Assembly (NCBI RefSeq): GCF_030317115.1
Contig: NZ_JASZYF010000005.1
Span: 124,001-188,000, forward strand
Direction: 5' to 3'
DNA: 64,000 nt
Source: Variovorax gracilis
Lineage (GTDB): Bacteria; Pseudomonadota; Gammaproteobacteria; Burkholderiales; Burkholderiaceae_C
Below are positions 1 through 12,208 of this stretch, one piece after another; the stretch's first letter is position 1, and each line of letters starts with the position of its first letter. The notes beneath the pieces were generated by a model. It was not told where the DNA came from, did not search any database, and saw only the letters and a list, made by a program, of their open reading frames with translations. A program made the position numbers and the translations under genes.

Positions 1-502
1 CGGCAGCGGACGACGGGATCTCCATCGATGCCTTGTCCGACTCGACGGTGATCAGCGACTGCTCCTGCTTGATCGTGTCGCCGGGTTTCACGAGCACCTC
101 GATCACCGCGACGTCCTTGAAGTCTCCGATGTCCGGCACCTTGACTTCGATCGGGCCGGCAGCTGCGGCGGGTGCGGCAGCTGCGGCCGCCGGCGCAGGT
201 GCCGCTGCGGGCGCCGCCGCTGCGGGGGCCGGAGCCGCCGCCGGTGCTGCTGCGGCGGCCGCGCCCTCACCCTCCAGCACCAGCACGACCGAACCTTCCT
301 TGACCTTGCTGCCGACCTCGACCTTGAGTTCCTTCACGACGCCGGCCTGGCTCGACGGAATCTCCATCGAGGCCTTGTCCGACTCCACCGTGATCAGCGA
401 CTGCTCGGCCTTCACCGTGTCGCCCACCTTCACCAGAACTTCGATCACCGCGACTTCGTCGAAGTCGCCGATGTCCGGCACCTTGATTTCCACTGTTGCC
501 AT
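1..502 (-). CDS. aceF: Pyruvate dehydrogenase E2 (dihydrolipoamide acetyltransferase), N-terminal part
   Basis: This is the start of the E2 core of the pyruvate dehydrogenase complex, which moves the acetyl group from E1 to CoA on swinging lipoyl arms. The 167 visible residues hold one complete lipoyl domain (about 1-78), an Ala/Pro-rich linker (about 80-118) and most of a second lipoyl domain. Both lipoyl domains carry the DKA lipoylation motif inside [13 protein letters not shown]. The peripheral-subunit-binding and catalytic domains lie beyond the window edge. It starts 36 bases after aceE stops, so the two genes are almost certainly cotranscribed. The tandem near-identical lipoyl repeats and low-complexity linker are normal for betaproteobacterial E2. 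Confidence 0.95.
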   Translation of the reverse strand, partial: MATVEIKVPDIGDFDEVAVIEVLVKVGDTVKAEQSLITVESDKASMEIPSSQAGVVKELKVEVGSKVKEGSVVLVLEGEGAAAAAAPAAAPAPAAAAPAAAPAPAAAAAAPAAAAGPIEVKVPDIGDFKDVAVIEVLVKPGDTIKQEQSLITVESDKASMEIPSSAA

Positions 503-538
503 ATCGTGTCTCCCGCCCTTGAGGCGCAGTTGATTGTT

Positions 539-3253
<2,715 letters not shown>

Positions 3254-3323
3254 GCTTGTCTCCTTTTGAGGGGGGTGGGCTGTAATTTAGTGCCGTAACC
3301 GGCAGCGCGCGGAGTTTCTCACA

Positions 3324-3371
3324 GAAATATCGAAATTTCAAATAGTGCGTAGTGATTTCTTATTGTGAAAT
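3324..3371. promoter_or_regulatory. Cluster of GAAAT/ATTTC half-sites in the aceE / sensor kinase divergent promoter
   Basis: Within 48 bases there are three GAAAT motifs (3324, 3332, 3367) and two ATTTC motifs (3335, 3355). They form a perfect GAAATTTC palindrome at 3332-3339 and an ATTTC-N7-GAAAT inverted repeat at 3355-3371. The segment is much more AT-rich than its surroundings and lies between the divergent starts of aceE and the kinase. A regulator operator is an inference; which protein binds is unknown. Confidence 0.4.
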
Positions 3372-3445
3372 TACCTCTGAAAAGCATGACGAGACGGCGT
3401 CAGCGCGGCCGTGCCCATGCAAGAGCCTTCACCTAAACTTGCCCG

Positions 3446-5989
3446 ATGCCCCTTTCCTCCCCGATCGCCGTCGCCCGCAACGCGGTGCATGGGTCGCCCC
3501 TGTCATGGTGGCGCCGCTGGTGGCGCCGCCAGACGCCCATGCTGCAGGACGCTGTCGCGATGCTTGCGCCTTTGGCTGCCGTGCTGCTGTTTCTCGCGGC
3601 CATCGTCTCGGCGTTCTGGTACCTGCGTGCGGAGGAAATGGAGCGCGTCCAGGAGTCGGTGAAGCGCGATGTGGAATATGCGCAGCAGCGCGTGCGGCTT
3701 CGGCTTCTGGAGCGGCAGGAGCAGCTCATGCGTCTGGCGCGCGATGCGTCCAATCGCGAGATCGACGCCACTGAGTTCACCAGCCGCGCCGAGTCGCTGG
3801 TGAGCCAGTTCCCCGAACTGCAGGCAGTCAGTTGGATCGACGATCGCCGTCGCTTCAAGGCGGGATACGCGGCACCCAGCGTCCACCCGGCCCAGCAGCA
3901 CGCGATCGGCGACGTGCTTCGGCCCGGCGATACGGAGAGCAACTACGCCCTCGCGCGCGAACTGCGGCAACCGGTGTTCTCGCAACCCCTCGCCGGCGGT
4001 GAGCCGCAACCCATGCTGCAACTCCATATTCCCCTGTTCGACCAGGGCCTGTTCGCGGGGATGCTGCTGGGAGAGTTCTCCATCGACGGGCTCTTGCGCT
4101 ACGGCATGCCCGCGGAAGTCTCGGCGCGCTACGCCGTTTCGCTGCTCGACGCGAAAGGCGGTCTCCTCGCCGGCAATACCGTCGCGAGCCCGCGCGGGGC
4201 CGGCACGCGGCTGCTGCCCTGGACGGTGCGGACCAACGAATACGAAGTGCCGGTCTCGCCAGTCGGCAACGCCCTGGTGTTGCGGGCGCAGGCATATCGC
4301 ACCTCGCAGGGCGTCGTCGGCAATGGGCTTTTCTGGTTGGTCGGCGCGCTCAGCGTGCTGACGAGCTGGATGCTGATTGGCACCTGGCGCCACACGCGGC
4401 GCCGACTGCAGGCACAACAGGCGCTGGTGGCCGAAACCAATTTCCGTCGCGCAATGGAAAACTCGATGCTCACCGGCATGCGGGTGCTCGACCTGGAAGG
4501 CCGCATCACCTACGTGAACGCCGCCTTCTGCGCGATGACGGGGTGGAGCGAAAACGAACTCGTCGGCCAGACGCCGCCCTTCCCGTACTGGCTCGAATCC
4601 GACCGAGAGGTCATGAACGAGCGGCTCGAGGAAGAACTCCACGGCCGCGCCTTGCCGGGAGGTTTCCAGGTACGGGTGAAGCGCAAGAACGGCAGCGTGT
4701 TCAACGCACGTCTCTATGTGTCGCCGCTGATCGACGCCCGCGGGCATCAGACCGGCTGGATGACCTCGATGACCGACATCACGGAGCCGACGCGGATCCG
4801 CGAGCAACTGTCGGCCTCGTACGAGCGCTTCACCACCGTGCTCGAGGCACTGGATGCCTCGGTGTCGGTCGCACCGCTGGGCAGCGAAGAGCTGCTGTTC
4901 GCCAACAAGCTCTACCGCCTCTGGTTCGGCTCCAACACCGTGGGGCACCTGGGCATGGTGGCGCAGGCCGGCGTGCCCGCTTCGCATGCGCACGACGATG
5001 CCCTCGACGACGTCGACCCGTTCGCCGGCCTGCCGGTCGACCAGTTGACCGCGGCGCAGCCGGCCAACAACGAGATCTTCGTTCCCGAACTCGGCAAGTG
5101 GCTCGAAGTGCGTTCGCGCTACCTCACCTGGGTGGACGGCCGGCTCGCGCAGTTGGTCATCGCGACCGACATCACACCACGACGCGACGCCGAAGACCTG
5201 TCTGCGGCACAAGCGGATCGGGCGCAGGCCGCCAGCCGGCTGATCACCATGGGCGAGATGGCGTCCAGTGTCGCGCACGAACTCAACCAGCCGCTCACCG
5301 CCATCACCAACTACTGCAACGGGATGATGTCGCGCATCAAGGGCCAGCAGATCGATTCCGACGCCCTGCTCGCGGCGCTCGACAAGACGTCGAAGCAGGC
5401 GCAACGCGCGGGCCAGATCATCCAGCGCATCCGCTCTTTCGTGAAGCGCAGCGAGCCGAACCGCACACCGGCCGAGGTCTCGACCATGGTGAGCGAGGCG
5501 GTCGAACTGGCCGGAATCGAGTTGCGGCGACGCAACGTGCGCCTCAACCACTATGTGGCGGCGCGCCTGCCGATCCTGCGCGTCGACCCCATCCTGATCG
5601 AGCAGGTGATGGTCAACCTGCTGAAGAACGCCGCCGAATCCATCGACCTGGCGAACCGGCCGCTGGCGCGGCGCAGCGTGGAACTGCGCGTGCTGCCAAA
5701 GATCATCGACGGGCACAACGCCGTCGAGTTCTCGGTGCAGGACACCGGCATGGGCTTGGCCCCCGAGGTGATGGACCGGCTGTACGAAGCCTTCTTCTCC
5801 ACCAAGCCCGAAGGCATGGGCATCGGGCTCAATCTCTGCCGCACCATCGTCGAGTCGCATCGCGGCCGGATGCAGGCGGAGAACATCTACAATGGGCCGG
5901 ATGTGGTCGGATGCCGTTTTTCCTTCTGGTTACCGGTGTTAGACGCTATCGATTCCGTAGCAAGCAACGAGGCGAAAGTACCTGCATGA
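3446..5989 (+). CDS. Membrane sensor histidine kinase with PAS domains
   Basis: This 847-residue kinase is the sensor of a two-component pair. A first membrane segment lies at about 38-60. A periplasmic sensor region of roughly 230 residues follows, then a second membrane segment near 295-315. Next come a PAS domain (about 332-448), a second PAS-like stretch (about 459-590) and HisKA, with the phospho-acceptor His611 in VAHELNQPLTAI. The HATPase domain ends the protein, with DTGMGL and GMGIGLNLC glycine boxes. The H-box style resembles the FixL/DctB group. Its stop overlaps the regulator start by 4 bases (ATGA), so the pair is translationally coupled. The signal is not deducible. The start lacks a clear Shine-Dalgarno sequence. 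Confidence 0.9.
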   Translation: MPLSSPIAVARNAVHGSPLSWWRRWWRRQTPMLQDAVAMLAPLAAVLLFLAAIVSAFWYLRAEEMERVQESVKRDVEYAQQRVRLRLLERQEQLMRLARDASNREIDATEFTSRAESLVSQFPELQAVSWIDDRRRFKAGYAAPSVHPAQQHAIGDVLRPGDTESNYALARELRQPVFSQPLAGGEPQPMLQLHIPLFDQGLFAGMLLGEFSIDGLLRYGMPAEVSARYAVSLLDAKGGLLAGNTVASPRGAGTRLLPWTVRTNEYEVPVSPVGNALVLRAQAYRTSQGVVGNGLFWLVGALSVLTSWMLIGTWRHTRRRLQAQQALVAETNFRRAMENSMLTGMRVLDLEGRITYVNAAFCAMTGWSENELVGQTPPFPYWLESDREVMNERLEEELHGRALPGGFQVRVKRKNGSVFNARLYVSPLIDARGHQTGWMTSMTDITEPTRIREQLSASYERFTTVLEALDASVSVAPLGSEELLFANKLYRLWFGSNTVGHLGMVAQAGVPASHAHDDALDDVDPFAGLPVDQLTAAQPANNEIFVPELGKWLEVRSRYLTWVDGRLAQLVIATDITPRRDAEDLSAAQADRAQAASRLITMGEMASSVAHELNQPLTAITNYCNGMMSRIKGQQIDSDALLAALDKTSKQAQRAGQIIQRIRSFVKRSEPNRTPAEVSTMVSEAVELAGIELRRRNVRLNHYVAARLPILRVDPILIEQVMVNLLKNAAESIDLANRPLARRSVELRVLPKIIDGHNAVEFSVQDTGMGLAPEVMDRLYEAFFSTKPEGMGIGLNLCRTIVESHRGRMQAENIYNGPDVVGCRFSFWLPVLDAIDSVASNEAKVPA

Positions 5990-6615
5990 GTTTGATTCCG
6001 AAGAAGGGCACCGTCTATGTCGTCGACGACGACGAAGCGGTTCGCGATTCGCTGCAATGGCTGCTCGAAGGCAAGGACTACCGGGTCCGCTGCTTCGACT
6101 CCGCCGAGTCGTTTCTCTCCCGCTATGACCCGCGCGAAGTCGCCTGCCTGATCGTCGACATCCGCATGGGCGGCATGTCGGGCATCGAGTTGCAGGACCG
6201 CCTGATCGAGCGCCGATCGCCCCTGCCGATCGTCGTGATCACCGGGCACGGCGACGTGCCGATGGCCGTCGACAGCATGAAGAAGGGTGCCATGGATTTC
6301 ATCCAGAAGCCCTTCAACGACGAGGCCCTCGTGGCGCTGGTCGAACGCATGCTCGAGCACGCGCGCGGCGCTTTTGCGCAGCACCAGCAGTCCGCCAGCC
6401 GCGACGCGCTGCTGTCGAAGCTCACCGGCCGCGAGGCACAGGTGCTCGAACGCATCGTGGCCGGGCGACTGAACAAGCAGATCGCCGACGACCTCGGCAT
6501 CAGCATCAAGACCGTGGAGGCGCACCGCGCCAACATCATGGAGAAGCTCAACGCCAACACGGTGGCTGACCTGCTCAAGATCGCGCTCGGGCAGGCAGCC
6601 CCGGCCAAGGCCTAG
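5986..6615 (+). CDS. FixJ-family response regulator (receiver plus LuxR-type HTH)
   Basis: This 209-residue regulator partners the upstream kinase. The receiver domain (about 8-122) shows the acidic pocket VDDDE, phospho-acceptor Asp58 in LIVDIRMGG, and the conserved Lys in IQKPFND. A LuxR/GerE helix-turn-helix occupies about 140-200 ([12 protein letters not shown]). The start is set by the ATGA overlap with the kinase; a longer open frame upstream is only a shadow inside the kinase gene. The domain order matches FixJ, StyR and TodT regulators. Targets are unknown. The divergent aceE promoter is one candidate because of the adjacent repeat array, but that is inference. Confidence 0.92.
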   Translation: MSLIPKKGTVYVVDDDEAVRDSLQWLLEGKDYRVRCFDSAESFLSRYDPREVACLIVDIRMGGMSGIELQDRLIERRSPLPIVVITGHGDVPMAVDSMKKGAMDFIQKPFNDEALVALVERMLEHARGAFAQHQQSASRDALLSKLTGREAQVLERIVAGRLNKQIADDLGISIKTVEAHRANIMEKLNANTVADLLKIALGQAAPAKA

Positions 6616-6650
6616 CTGCCGTTCGAGCGACAAGACACCACCAGCCTTCC

Positions 6651-6674
6651 ACGCCTGCGCAAGCGGGCGTTTTT
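6651..6674 (+). terminator. Rho-independent terminator after the two-component genes
   Basis: The stem ACGCCTGC pairs with GCGGGCGT (one G-U pair) around a GCAA tetraloop and runs straight into five T residues. It lies 35 bases after the response regulator stop and before folD, so it separates the two units. Confidence 0.85.
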
Positions 6675-6695
6675 ACTTGGAAATCCAAAAGACCG

Positions 6696-7547
6696 ATGAC
6701 CGCCCAACTGATCGACGGCAATGCGCTGTCCCGAAAAATCCGCGCCGAAGTGTCGGGCCGCATTGACGCACTCAAGGCCCTGGGAATCGAGCCGACGCTC
6801 GCGATCGTCCTGGTCGGCGACGATCCTGCCAGCCAGGTCTACGTCAAGCACAAGGTCAACGACAGCGGCGAGACCGGTCTGACCGCCAATCTCGAGCGCT
6901 ACCCCGCCTCCATGACCGAGGCCGATCTGCTGGCGCGCATTCACGCCCTGAACGAGGACCCCAAGGTTCACGGCATCCTGGTACAGCTTCCGCTCCCACC
7001 GCACATGGACAGCCACCGGGTCATCGAGGCGATTTCACCGGCCAAGGACGTGGACGGCTTCCATGTCGCCAGCGCAGGCGCGTTGATGGTCGGGCAACCG
7101 GGCTTCTGGCCCTGCACGCCGCACGGCTGCATGAAGATGCTCGATTGGATCGGCTACGACCTGCGCGGCAAGCATGCGGTGGTGATCGGCCGGAGCAACA
7201 TCGTCGGCAAGCCGATGGCCATGATGCTGCTGGCGAAGAACGCCACCGTGACCATCTGCCACAGCGCGACGAAGGATCTCGCCGCCCTGACCCGCCAGGC
7301 CGACGTGGTCGTCGCCGCGGTCGGCAAGCGAAACATCCTGACCGCGGATATGGTGAAGCCCGGCGCCGTGGTCATCGACGTCGGCATGAACCGCAAGGAC
7401 GACGGCAAGCTCGCCGGCGACGTGGACTTCGACGGCGTGAAGGAAGTCGCGGGCTGGATCACCCCCGTCCCCGGCGGCGTCGGCCCGATGACCCGTGCCA
7501 TGCTGCTCGCCAATACCCTTGAAGCGGCCGAACACGCCGCAAACTAG
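6696..7547 (+). CDS. folD: Bifunctional methylenetetrahydrofolate dehydrogenase / cyclohydrolase
   Basis: This 283-residue enzyme interconverts 5,10-methylene-, 5,10-methenyl- and 10-formyl-tetrahydrofolate with NADP in one-carbon metabolism. Family hallmarks are the N-terminal substrate region with YVKHK (the conserved catalytic Lys) and DVDGFH. The Rossmann part contains [13 protein letters not shown], and [10 protein letters not shown] lies near the C terminus. Length is normal. It follows a terminator, so it has its own promoter or runs with the downstream peptidase gene. Confidence 0.96.
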   Translation: MTAQLIDGNALSRKIRAEVSGRIDALKALGIEPTLAIVLVGDDPASQVYVKHKVNDSGETGLTANLERYPASMTEADLLARIHALNEDPKVHGILVQLPLPPHMDSHRVIEAISPAKDVDGFHVASAGALMVGQPGFWPCTPHGCMKMLDWIGYDLRGKHAVVIGRSNIVGKPMAMMLLAKNATVTICHSATKDLAALTRQADVVVAAVGKRNILTADMVKPGAVVIDVGMNRKDDGKLAGDVDFDGVKEVAGWITPVPGGVGPMTRAMLLANTLEAAEHAAN

Positions 7548-7629
7548 GAATCACCCCGCTGCTTGCTTACTTCGTGTAGCCGCCTCCCCCTCGAGGAGCT
7601 TCGCGATGCTCGCCCTGGAAACATTTCAT

Positions 7630-9678
7630 ATGACCAATCCGCTCCTCGACTTCACCGACCTCCCGCTGTTTGACCGCATCACGCCCGAGCATGTCGCGCC
7701 CGCAGTCGACACCTTGCTCGCCGACGCCGAGATCGCGCTGCAGACCGTGACGGCGCCGGAGTTTCCGGCTGACTGGATGGCCATCTCCAAGGTGCTCGAC
7801 GTGGCCTCGGAGCGCTTCAGCCGGGCGTGGGGTGCCGTGGGCCATCTCAATGCCGTCGCCGACACGCCTGAATTGCGCGCCGCCTACAACGAGGCGATGC
7901 CGCGCGTCACGGCCTTCTGGACGCGGCTCGGGTCCGACGAGCGGCTCTATGCCAAGTACAAGGCCATCGATCCCGCCACGCTCAACACCGAGCAGCGCCA
8001 GGCCCACCGCAATGCGGTTCGCAACTTCGTGCTCGGTGGCGCGGAGTTGCAAGGCGCCGCCAAGTCGCGTTTCGCGGAAATCCAGGAGCGCCAGGCGGAA
8101 CTGAGCCAGAAGTTCAGCGAAAACGCACTCGACGCGACGGACGCCTTTGCCTGGTACGCACAGGCCGATGAACTCGAAGGCTTGCCCGAAGACGTCATCA
8201 GCGCAGCCCGTGCGGCCGCTGAAGCCGAAGGCAAGGACGGTTACAAGCTCACGCTGAAGATGCCCTCGTACCTGCCGGTCATGCAGTTCGCCAAGAGCAG
8301 CGCGCTGCGCGAGAGGCTTTACCGCGCCTACGTGACGCGCGCCAGCGAGTTCGGCGATCCGGCCTTTGACAACACCGACCTGATCCGCGAGATCCTCGCG
8401 TTGCGGCAGGAAGAAGCGAAGCTGCTGGGCTATCCCAATTTTGGCGAACTCTCGATCGTGCCCAAGATGGCCGAATCGGGCGACCAGGTCATCAAGTTCC
8501 TGCGCGATCTGGCCACCAAGGCCAAGCCCTATGGCGAACGCGACCTCGCCGACCTGCGCGCCTTCGCGGACGAGCAACTCGGCATCCTCGATCCGCAGCC
8601 CTGGGACTGGAGCTATATCGGCGAGAAGCTCAAGGAAGCCCGCTACGCCTTCAGCGAACAGGAGGTCAAGCAGTACTTCACGGCGCCGAAGGTCATGGCG
8701 GGCCTCTTCAAGATCGTCGAGACGCTGTTCGAAGTGTCGATCCGCCGGGACAGCGCGCCCGTGTGGCATCCAAGCGTCGAGTTCTACCGCATCGAACGCG
8801 CCGGGGAGAAGGTCGGCCAGTTCTACCTCGACCCATCGGCCCGCGCCGCCAAGCGCGGCGGTGCCTGGATGGACGACGTGCGGGCCCGCTGGCTGCGCCC
8901 GGATACCGGCACTCTGCAGACGCCGGTCGCGCAACTGGTGTGCAACTTCGCCGAAGGCGTCGACGGCAAGCCGCCTCTGCTCACGCACGACGACGTGACC
9001 ACGCTCTTCCACGAGTTCGGCCACGGTCTGCATCACATGCTCACGCAGATCAACGAGCGCGACGTGTCGGGCATCAGCGGGGTGGAGTGGGATGCGGTCG
9101 AACTGCCGAGCCAGTTCATGGAGAACTTCTGCTGGGAGTGGGACGTTCTGGCCCACATGACCTCGCACGTCGACACCGGCAATCCCCTGCCGCGCGCCCT
9201 CTTCGACAAGATGACGGCGGCCAAGAACTTCCAGAGCGGCCTGCAGACGCTGCGCCAGATCGAGTTCTCGCTGTTCGACATGCTCCTGCACACCGAATAC
9301 GACGCCGCCACGGCCAAGCCGGGTGATGTGCTGGCGCTGCTCGGCAAGGTGCGCAGCGAGGTCGCGGTAATGCCTGCGCCACCGTTCAGCCGTACGCCCA
9401 ACACTTTCAGCCACATCTTCTCGGGCGGCTATGCGGCCGGCTACTACAGCTACAAATGGGCAGAGGTCCTGAGCGCCGACGCCTACGCCGCCTTCGAGGA
9501 AACCGCCGGCGCCAATGGCGAGCCGAGCATCGAGACCGGGCGAAAGTACCGCCAGGCCATCCTTGAGGCAGGCGGCAGCCGAACCGCAATGGAATCCTTC
9601 AAGGCTTTCCGAGGCCGCGAACCCCAACTCGATGCGTTGTTGCGACACCAGGGGATGGCAGAGACCCAGGCCGCTTGA
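7630..9678 (+). CDS. prlC: Oligopeptidase A (M3 family zinc metallopeptidase)
   Basis: This 682-residue cytosolic oligopeptidase degrades short peptides and cleaved signal peptides. The zinc motif HEFGH is at 461-465, with the third-ligand region GVEWDAVELPSQFMEN downstream. FSHIFSGGYAAGYYSY near the C terminus is the typical M3 substrate-binding block. I chose ATG 7630 because MTNPLL aligns with the E. coli PrlC start and gives the usual length of about 680. An in-frame ATG at 7606 has a stronger GAGGAG site and would add eight residues. Confidence 0.95.
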   Translation: MTNPLLDFTDLPLFDRITPEHVAPAVDTLLADAEIALQTVTAPEFPADWMAISKVLDVASERFSRAWGAVGHLNAVADTPELRAAYNEAMPRVTAFWTRLGSDERLYAKYKAIDPATLNTEQRQAHRNAVRNFVLGGAELQGAAKSRFAEIQERQAELSQKFSENALDATDAFAWYAQADELEGLPEDVISAARAAAEAEGKDGYKLTLKMPSYLPVMQFAKSSALRERLYRAYVTRASEFGDPAFDNTDLIREILALRQEEAKLLGYPNFGELSIVPKMAESGDQVIKFLRDLATKAKPYGERDLADLRAFADEQLGILDPQPWDWSYIGEKLKEARYAFSEQEVKQYFTAPKVMAGLFKIVETLFEVSIRRDSAPVWHPSVEFYRIERAGEKVGQFYLDPSARAAKRGGAWMDDVRARWLRPDTGTLQTPVAQLVCNFAEGVDGKPPLLTHDDVTTLFHEFGHGLHHMLTQINERDVSGISGVEWDAVELPSQFMENFCWEWDVLAHMTSHVDTGNPLPRALFDKMTAAKNFQSGLQTLRQIEFSLFDMLLHTEYDAATAKPGDVLALLGKVRSEVAVMPAPPFSRTPNTFSHIFSGGYAAGYYSYKWAEVLSADAYAAFEETAGANGEPSIETGRKYRQAILEAGGSRTAMESFKAFRGREPQLDALLRHQGMAETQAA

Positions 9679-9744
9679 GAATCGACGGCGTTGCCGGCAG
9701 ACCCTGAGATACTTCGTTACATCCGATTTCGGGAGTAGTCATCG

Positions 9745-10371
9745 ATGAAGCTCAACGCCGCCCTCTCAGGGCTTACCTTGCTGGTGGTTTCCTGCGCCAC
9801 CCTCGCGCAGGCGGTCTACCGCAATGTCGACAAGAACGGCAAGGTCACCTTTTCCGACCAGCCCCCGGCGGCCAACGCGCAGCCTGCGGCGCCTCGCTCC
9901 GGTAGCACGGTCGGCACGAATTCGGGGCTGCCTTACGAATTGCGGCAAGTCGTGCAGCGCTATCCGGTCACGCTCTACACGGGGGACGAATGCGGCCCAT
10001 GTGGCGCGGGCCGTTCGCTGCTGATCACGCGCGGCGTGCCCTTCGAGGAGCGCACCGTCAGAACCAATGAGGACATCAGCGCCCTGCAACGCCTGAGCAG
10101 CCAGAATTCCCTGCCCGTGCTTACGATCGGCACGCAGCAGCTCAAGGGCTTTTCGGATGCCGAATGGTCGCAATACCTTGATGCGGCGGGCTATCCCAAG
10201 GCGGCACAGTTGCCGGCGGGCTACCGTAATTCACCAGCGCAACCCTTGGTCGCCCTGCAACCTGCGGCGCAGCCTGCCGAAGCGACGCCCGCACCGGCAG
10301 CACGGCCCGCACCGGCACCTGCCGCGGCCAACGGGCCGACGCCGAGCAACCCCGCCGGCATCAAGTTCTGA
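9745..10371 (+). CDS. Secreted DUF4124 protein with glutaredoxin-like CGPC domain
   Basis: This 208-residue exported protein has three parts. A signal peptide covers about 1-23. A DUF4124 segment follows at about 24-42 (YRNVDKNGKVTFSDQPP). A glutaredoxin/thioredoxin-like domain covers about 73-150, with the redox motif CGPC at 83-86 and a likely cis-proline in NSLPVLTIG. The last 40 residues are Ala/Pro-rich. DUF4124 followed by a glutaredoxin-like fold is a recurrent betaproteobacterial arrangement. A periplasmic or envelope thiol-disulfide role is likely, but no substrate is known. It is convergent with rpiA, 19 bases away. Confidence 0.85.
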   Translation: MKLNAALSGLTLLVVSCATLAQAVYRNVDKNGKVTFSDQPPAANAQPAAPRSGSTVGTNSGLPYELRQVVQRYPVTLYTGDECGPCGAGRSLLITRGVPFEERTVRTNEDISALQRLSSQNSLPVLTIGTQQLKGFSDAEWSQYLDAAGYPKAAQLPAGYRNSPAQPLVALQPAAQPAEATPAPAARPAPAPAAANGPTPSNPAGIKF

Positions 10372-10390
10372 CGCCGGTGCAGGCCCGCGC

Positions 10391-11092
10391 TCAGTTGAAG
10401 CGCATCGTCCTAACGCCCGTCGATGTGCCCAGCAGGCACACGCTGGCGCGCTGGTGCGCGAAGACCCCCACCGTCACCACGCCCGGCCACTGATTCACCT
10501 CGCTCTCGAAGCCGAGCGGATCGGGGATCCTGAGGCCGGTCACGTCGATGATGTGCTGGCCGTTGTCGGTGACGAGCGGCACGCCGTCCTTCTTGCGGAC
10601 CTGCGCCAGGCCGCCCAGCCGCGTGAACTGGCGAATCAGGCGCTGCGCCGCCATCGGGATGACTTCGACCGGCAGCGGGAAGGCGCCCAGCGTGTTCACC
10701 AGCTTGGATGCATCGGCGATGCACACGAAGCGCTTGGACTGGGCGGCGACGATCTTCTCCCGCGTGAGCGCGGCGCCTCCGCCCTTGATCATGTAGCCGC
10801 GACCGTCGATCTCGTCCGCACCGTCGATATAGACGGCGAGTTCCTCGACCTCGTTGCAGTCGAACACCGGAATGCCCAAGGCGCGCAGGCGCTCGGTCGA
10901 CGCCACCGAACTCGACACCGCGCCCCGGATATCCCCTTTGATCGTCGCAAGGGCGTCGATGAACTTGTTGACCGTCGAGCCCGTGCCGACGCCGACGATG
11001 TCGCCCTTCACCACGTAATCCAGCGCGGCACGGCCGACTTGGGCCTTGAGTTCGTCCTGGGTCAAGGCGGAAGCGGGGGCGGGTGAGGTCAT
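10391..11092 (-). CDS. rpiA: Ribose-5-phosphate isomerase A
   Basis: This 233-residue enzyme interconverts ribose 5-phosphate and ribulose 5-phosphate in the pentose phosphate pathway. RpiA hallmarks are the phosphate loop VGTGSTV, the YIDGADEID catalytic block with the active-site acids, and the [11 protein letters not shown] motif with the general base Glu and Lys. Length matches the family (219 in E. coli) plus a short N-terminal extension. It is divergent from pyrD, with only 40 bases between the two starts. Confidence 0.96.
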   Translation of the reverse strand: MTSPAPASALTQDELKAQVGRAALDYVVKGDIVGVGTGSTVNKFIDALATIKGDIRGAVSSSVASTERLRALGIPVFDCNEVEELAVYIDGADEIDGRGYMIKGGGAALTREKIVAAQSKRFVCIADASKLVNTLGAFPLPVEVIPMAAQRLIRQFTRLGGLAQVRKKDGVPLVTDNGQHIIDVTGLRIPDPLGFESEVNQWPGVVTVGVFAHQRASVCLLGTSTGVRTMRFN

Positions 11093-11132
11093 CGGGGAGA
11101 ATCCTTGGCTGATTGAAGTCGAGAATTATCCG

Positions 11133-12200
11133 ATGCCCCTGCTGTTGCCCTCTTCGCTTTACGGGCTTGCCCGACCCTTCCTCTTTGGTTTCGACCCCGA
11201 GCATGCCCATGAGTTGACGCTCGACGCGCTGGCGCGCACGCAGAACACGCCCCTGGCCTGCGCCTATGCGGCGCCGCGCGTGGACGACCGGATCACCGTC
11301 GCCGGGTTGCAGTTTCCGAACCGCATCGGACTCGCGGCGGGCCTCGACAAGAACGCCCGCTGCATCGATGCCTTTGCCGCGATGGGCTTCGGTTTCGTGG
11401 AGGTAGGGACCGTCACACCCAAGCCTCAGCCGGGCAATCCGAAACCGCGCATGTTCCGTCTGCCGCAACGCGATGCGCTGATCAACCGGCTCGGCTTCAA
11501 CAACGACGGGCTCGAAGCATTCATCGCGAACGTCCAGCGCGCGCGTTTTCGCCGTGGCACAGCCAAGGCGCCGATGCTTCTCGGCCTCAACATCGGCAAG
11601 AACGCGGCCACCCCGATCGAGCACGCGGTGGACGACTACCTGATCTGCCTGGACGGTGTCTACCCCCACGCCGACTACGTGGCCATCAACATCTCGAGCC
11701 CCAACACGGCCAACCTGCGCTCACTCCAGGGCGACGAGGCGCTCGACGCGCTGCTGGGCGCCGTCGCGGACAAGCGCGAGGCGTTGGCCGCACGGCAAGG
11801 CAAGCGTGTCCCACTCTTCGTGAAGATCGCACCGGACCTCGAGGAGGCGCAGGTCAAGGTGATCGCGGCCACGCTTCGGCGCCATGGGATGGACGGCGTG
11901 ATCGCCACCAACACCACGCTCGCACGGGACGCCGTGGCAGGACTGCCGCATGCCAATGAAACCGGTGGCCTTTCGGGTGCGCCGGTCATGGAAGCGAGCA
12001 ACCGCGTGATCACCCAGTTGCGGACCGAACTGGGCTCCAGGTATCCGATCATCGGCGTGGGCGGCGTCCTGAGCGCTTCGGATGCACAAGCCAAGATCGA
12101 AGCCGGTGCCGACCTCGTGCAGATCTACACGGGACTGATCTATCGCGGGCCGGCGCTGGTGCGCGAGTCGGCACAGGCACTGCGCAAGCGCCGCGCCTGA
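11133..12200 (+). CDS. pyrD: Dihydroorotate dehydrogenase (quinone), class 2
   Basis: This 355-residue FMN enzyme oxidises dihydroorotate to orotate with quinone in pyrimidine synthesis and is membrane-associated through its N-terminal helices. The sequence shows the class-2 N-terminal extension ([14 protein letters not shown]), AGLDKNA, the [18 protein letters not shown] block and NISSPNT, where Ser is the class-2 catalytic base. It also has KIAPDL and GVGGV near the FMN phosphate site. The ATG at 11133 gives a class-2-like N terminus; the open frame continues upstream into rpiA but has no support. Confidence 0.96.
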   Translation: MPLLLPSSLYGLARPFLFGFDPEHAHELTLDALARTQNTPLACAYAAPRVDDRITVAGLQFPNRIGLAAGLDKNARCIDAFAAMGFGFVEVGTVTPKPQPGNPKPRMFRLPQRDALINRLGFNNDGLEAFIANVQRARFRRGTAKAPMLLGLNIGKNAATPIEHAVDDYLICLDGVYPHADYVAINISSPNTANLRSLQGDEALDALLGAVADKREALAARQGKRVPLFVKIAPDLEEAQVKVIAATLRRHGMDGVIATNTTLARDAVAGLPHANETGGLSGAPVMEASNRVITQLRTELGSRYPIIGVGGVLSASDAQAKIEAGADLVQIYTGLIYRGPALVRESAQALRKRRA

Positions 12201-12208
12201 ACCCGCGA

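Noticed and set aside
150..262. GC-rich Ala/Pro repeat at the left end as a possible mobile or regulatory repeat
   Set aside because: It encodes the flexible linker between the two lipoyl domains of E2.
4543..5985. Upstream extension of the response regulator frame through the kinase gene
   Set aside because: It lies in another frame of a clear kinase; the regulator starts at the ATGA overlap with a typical receiver N terminus.
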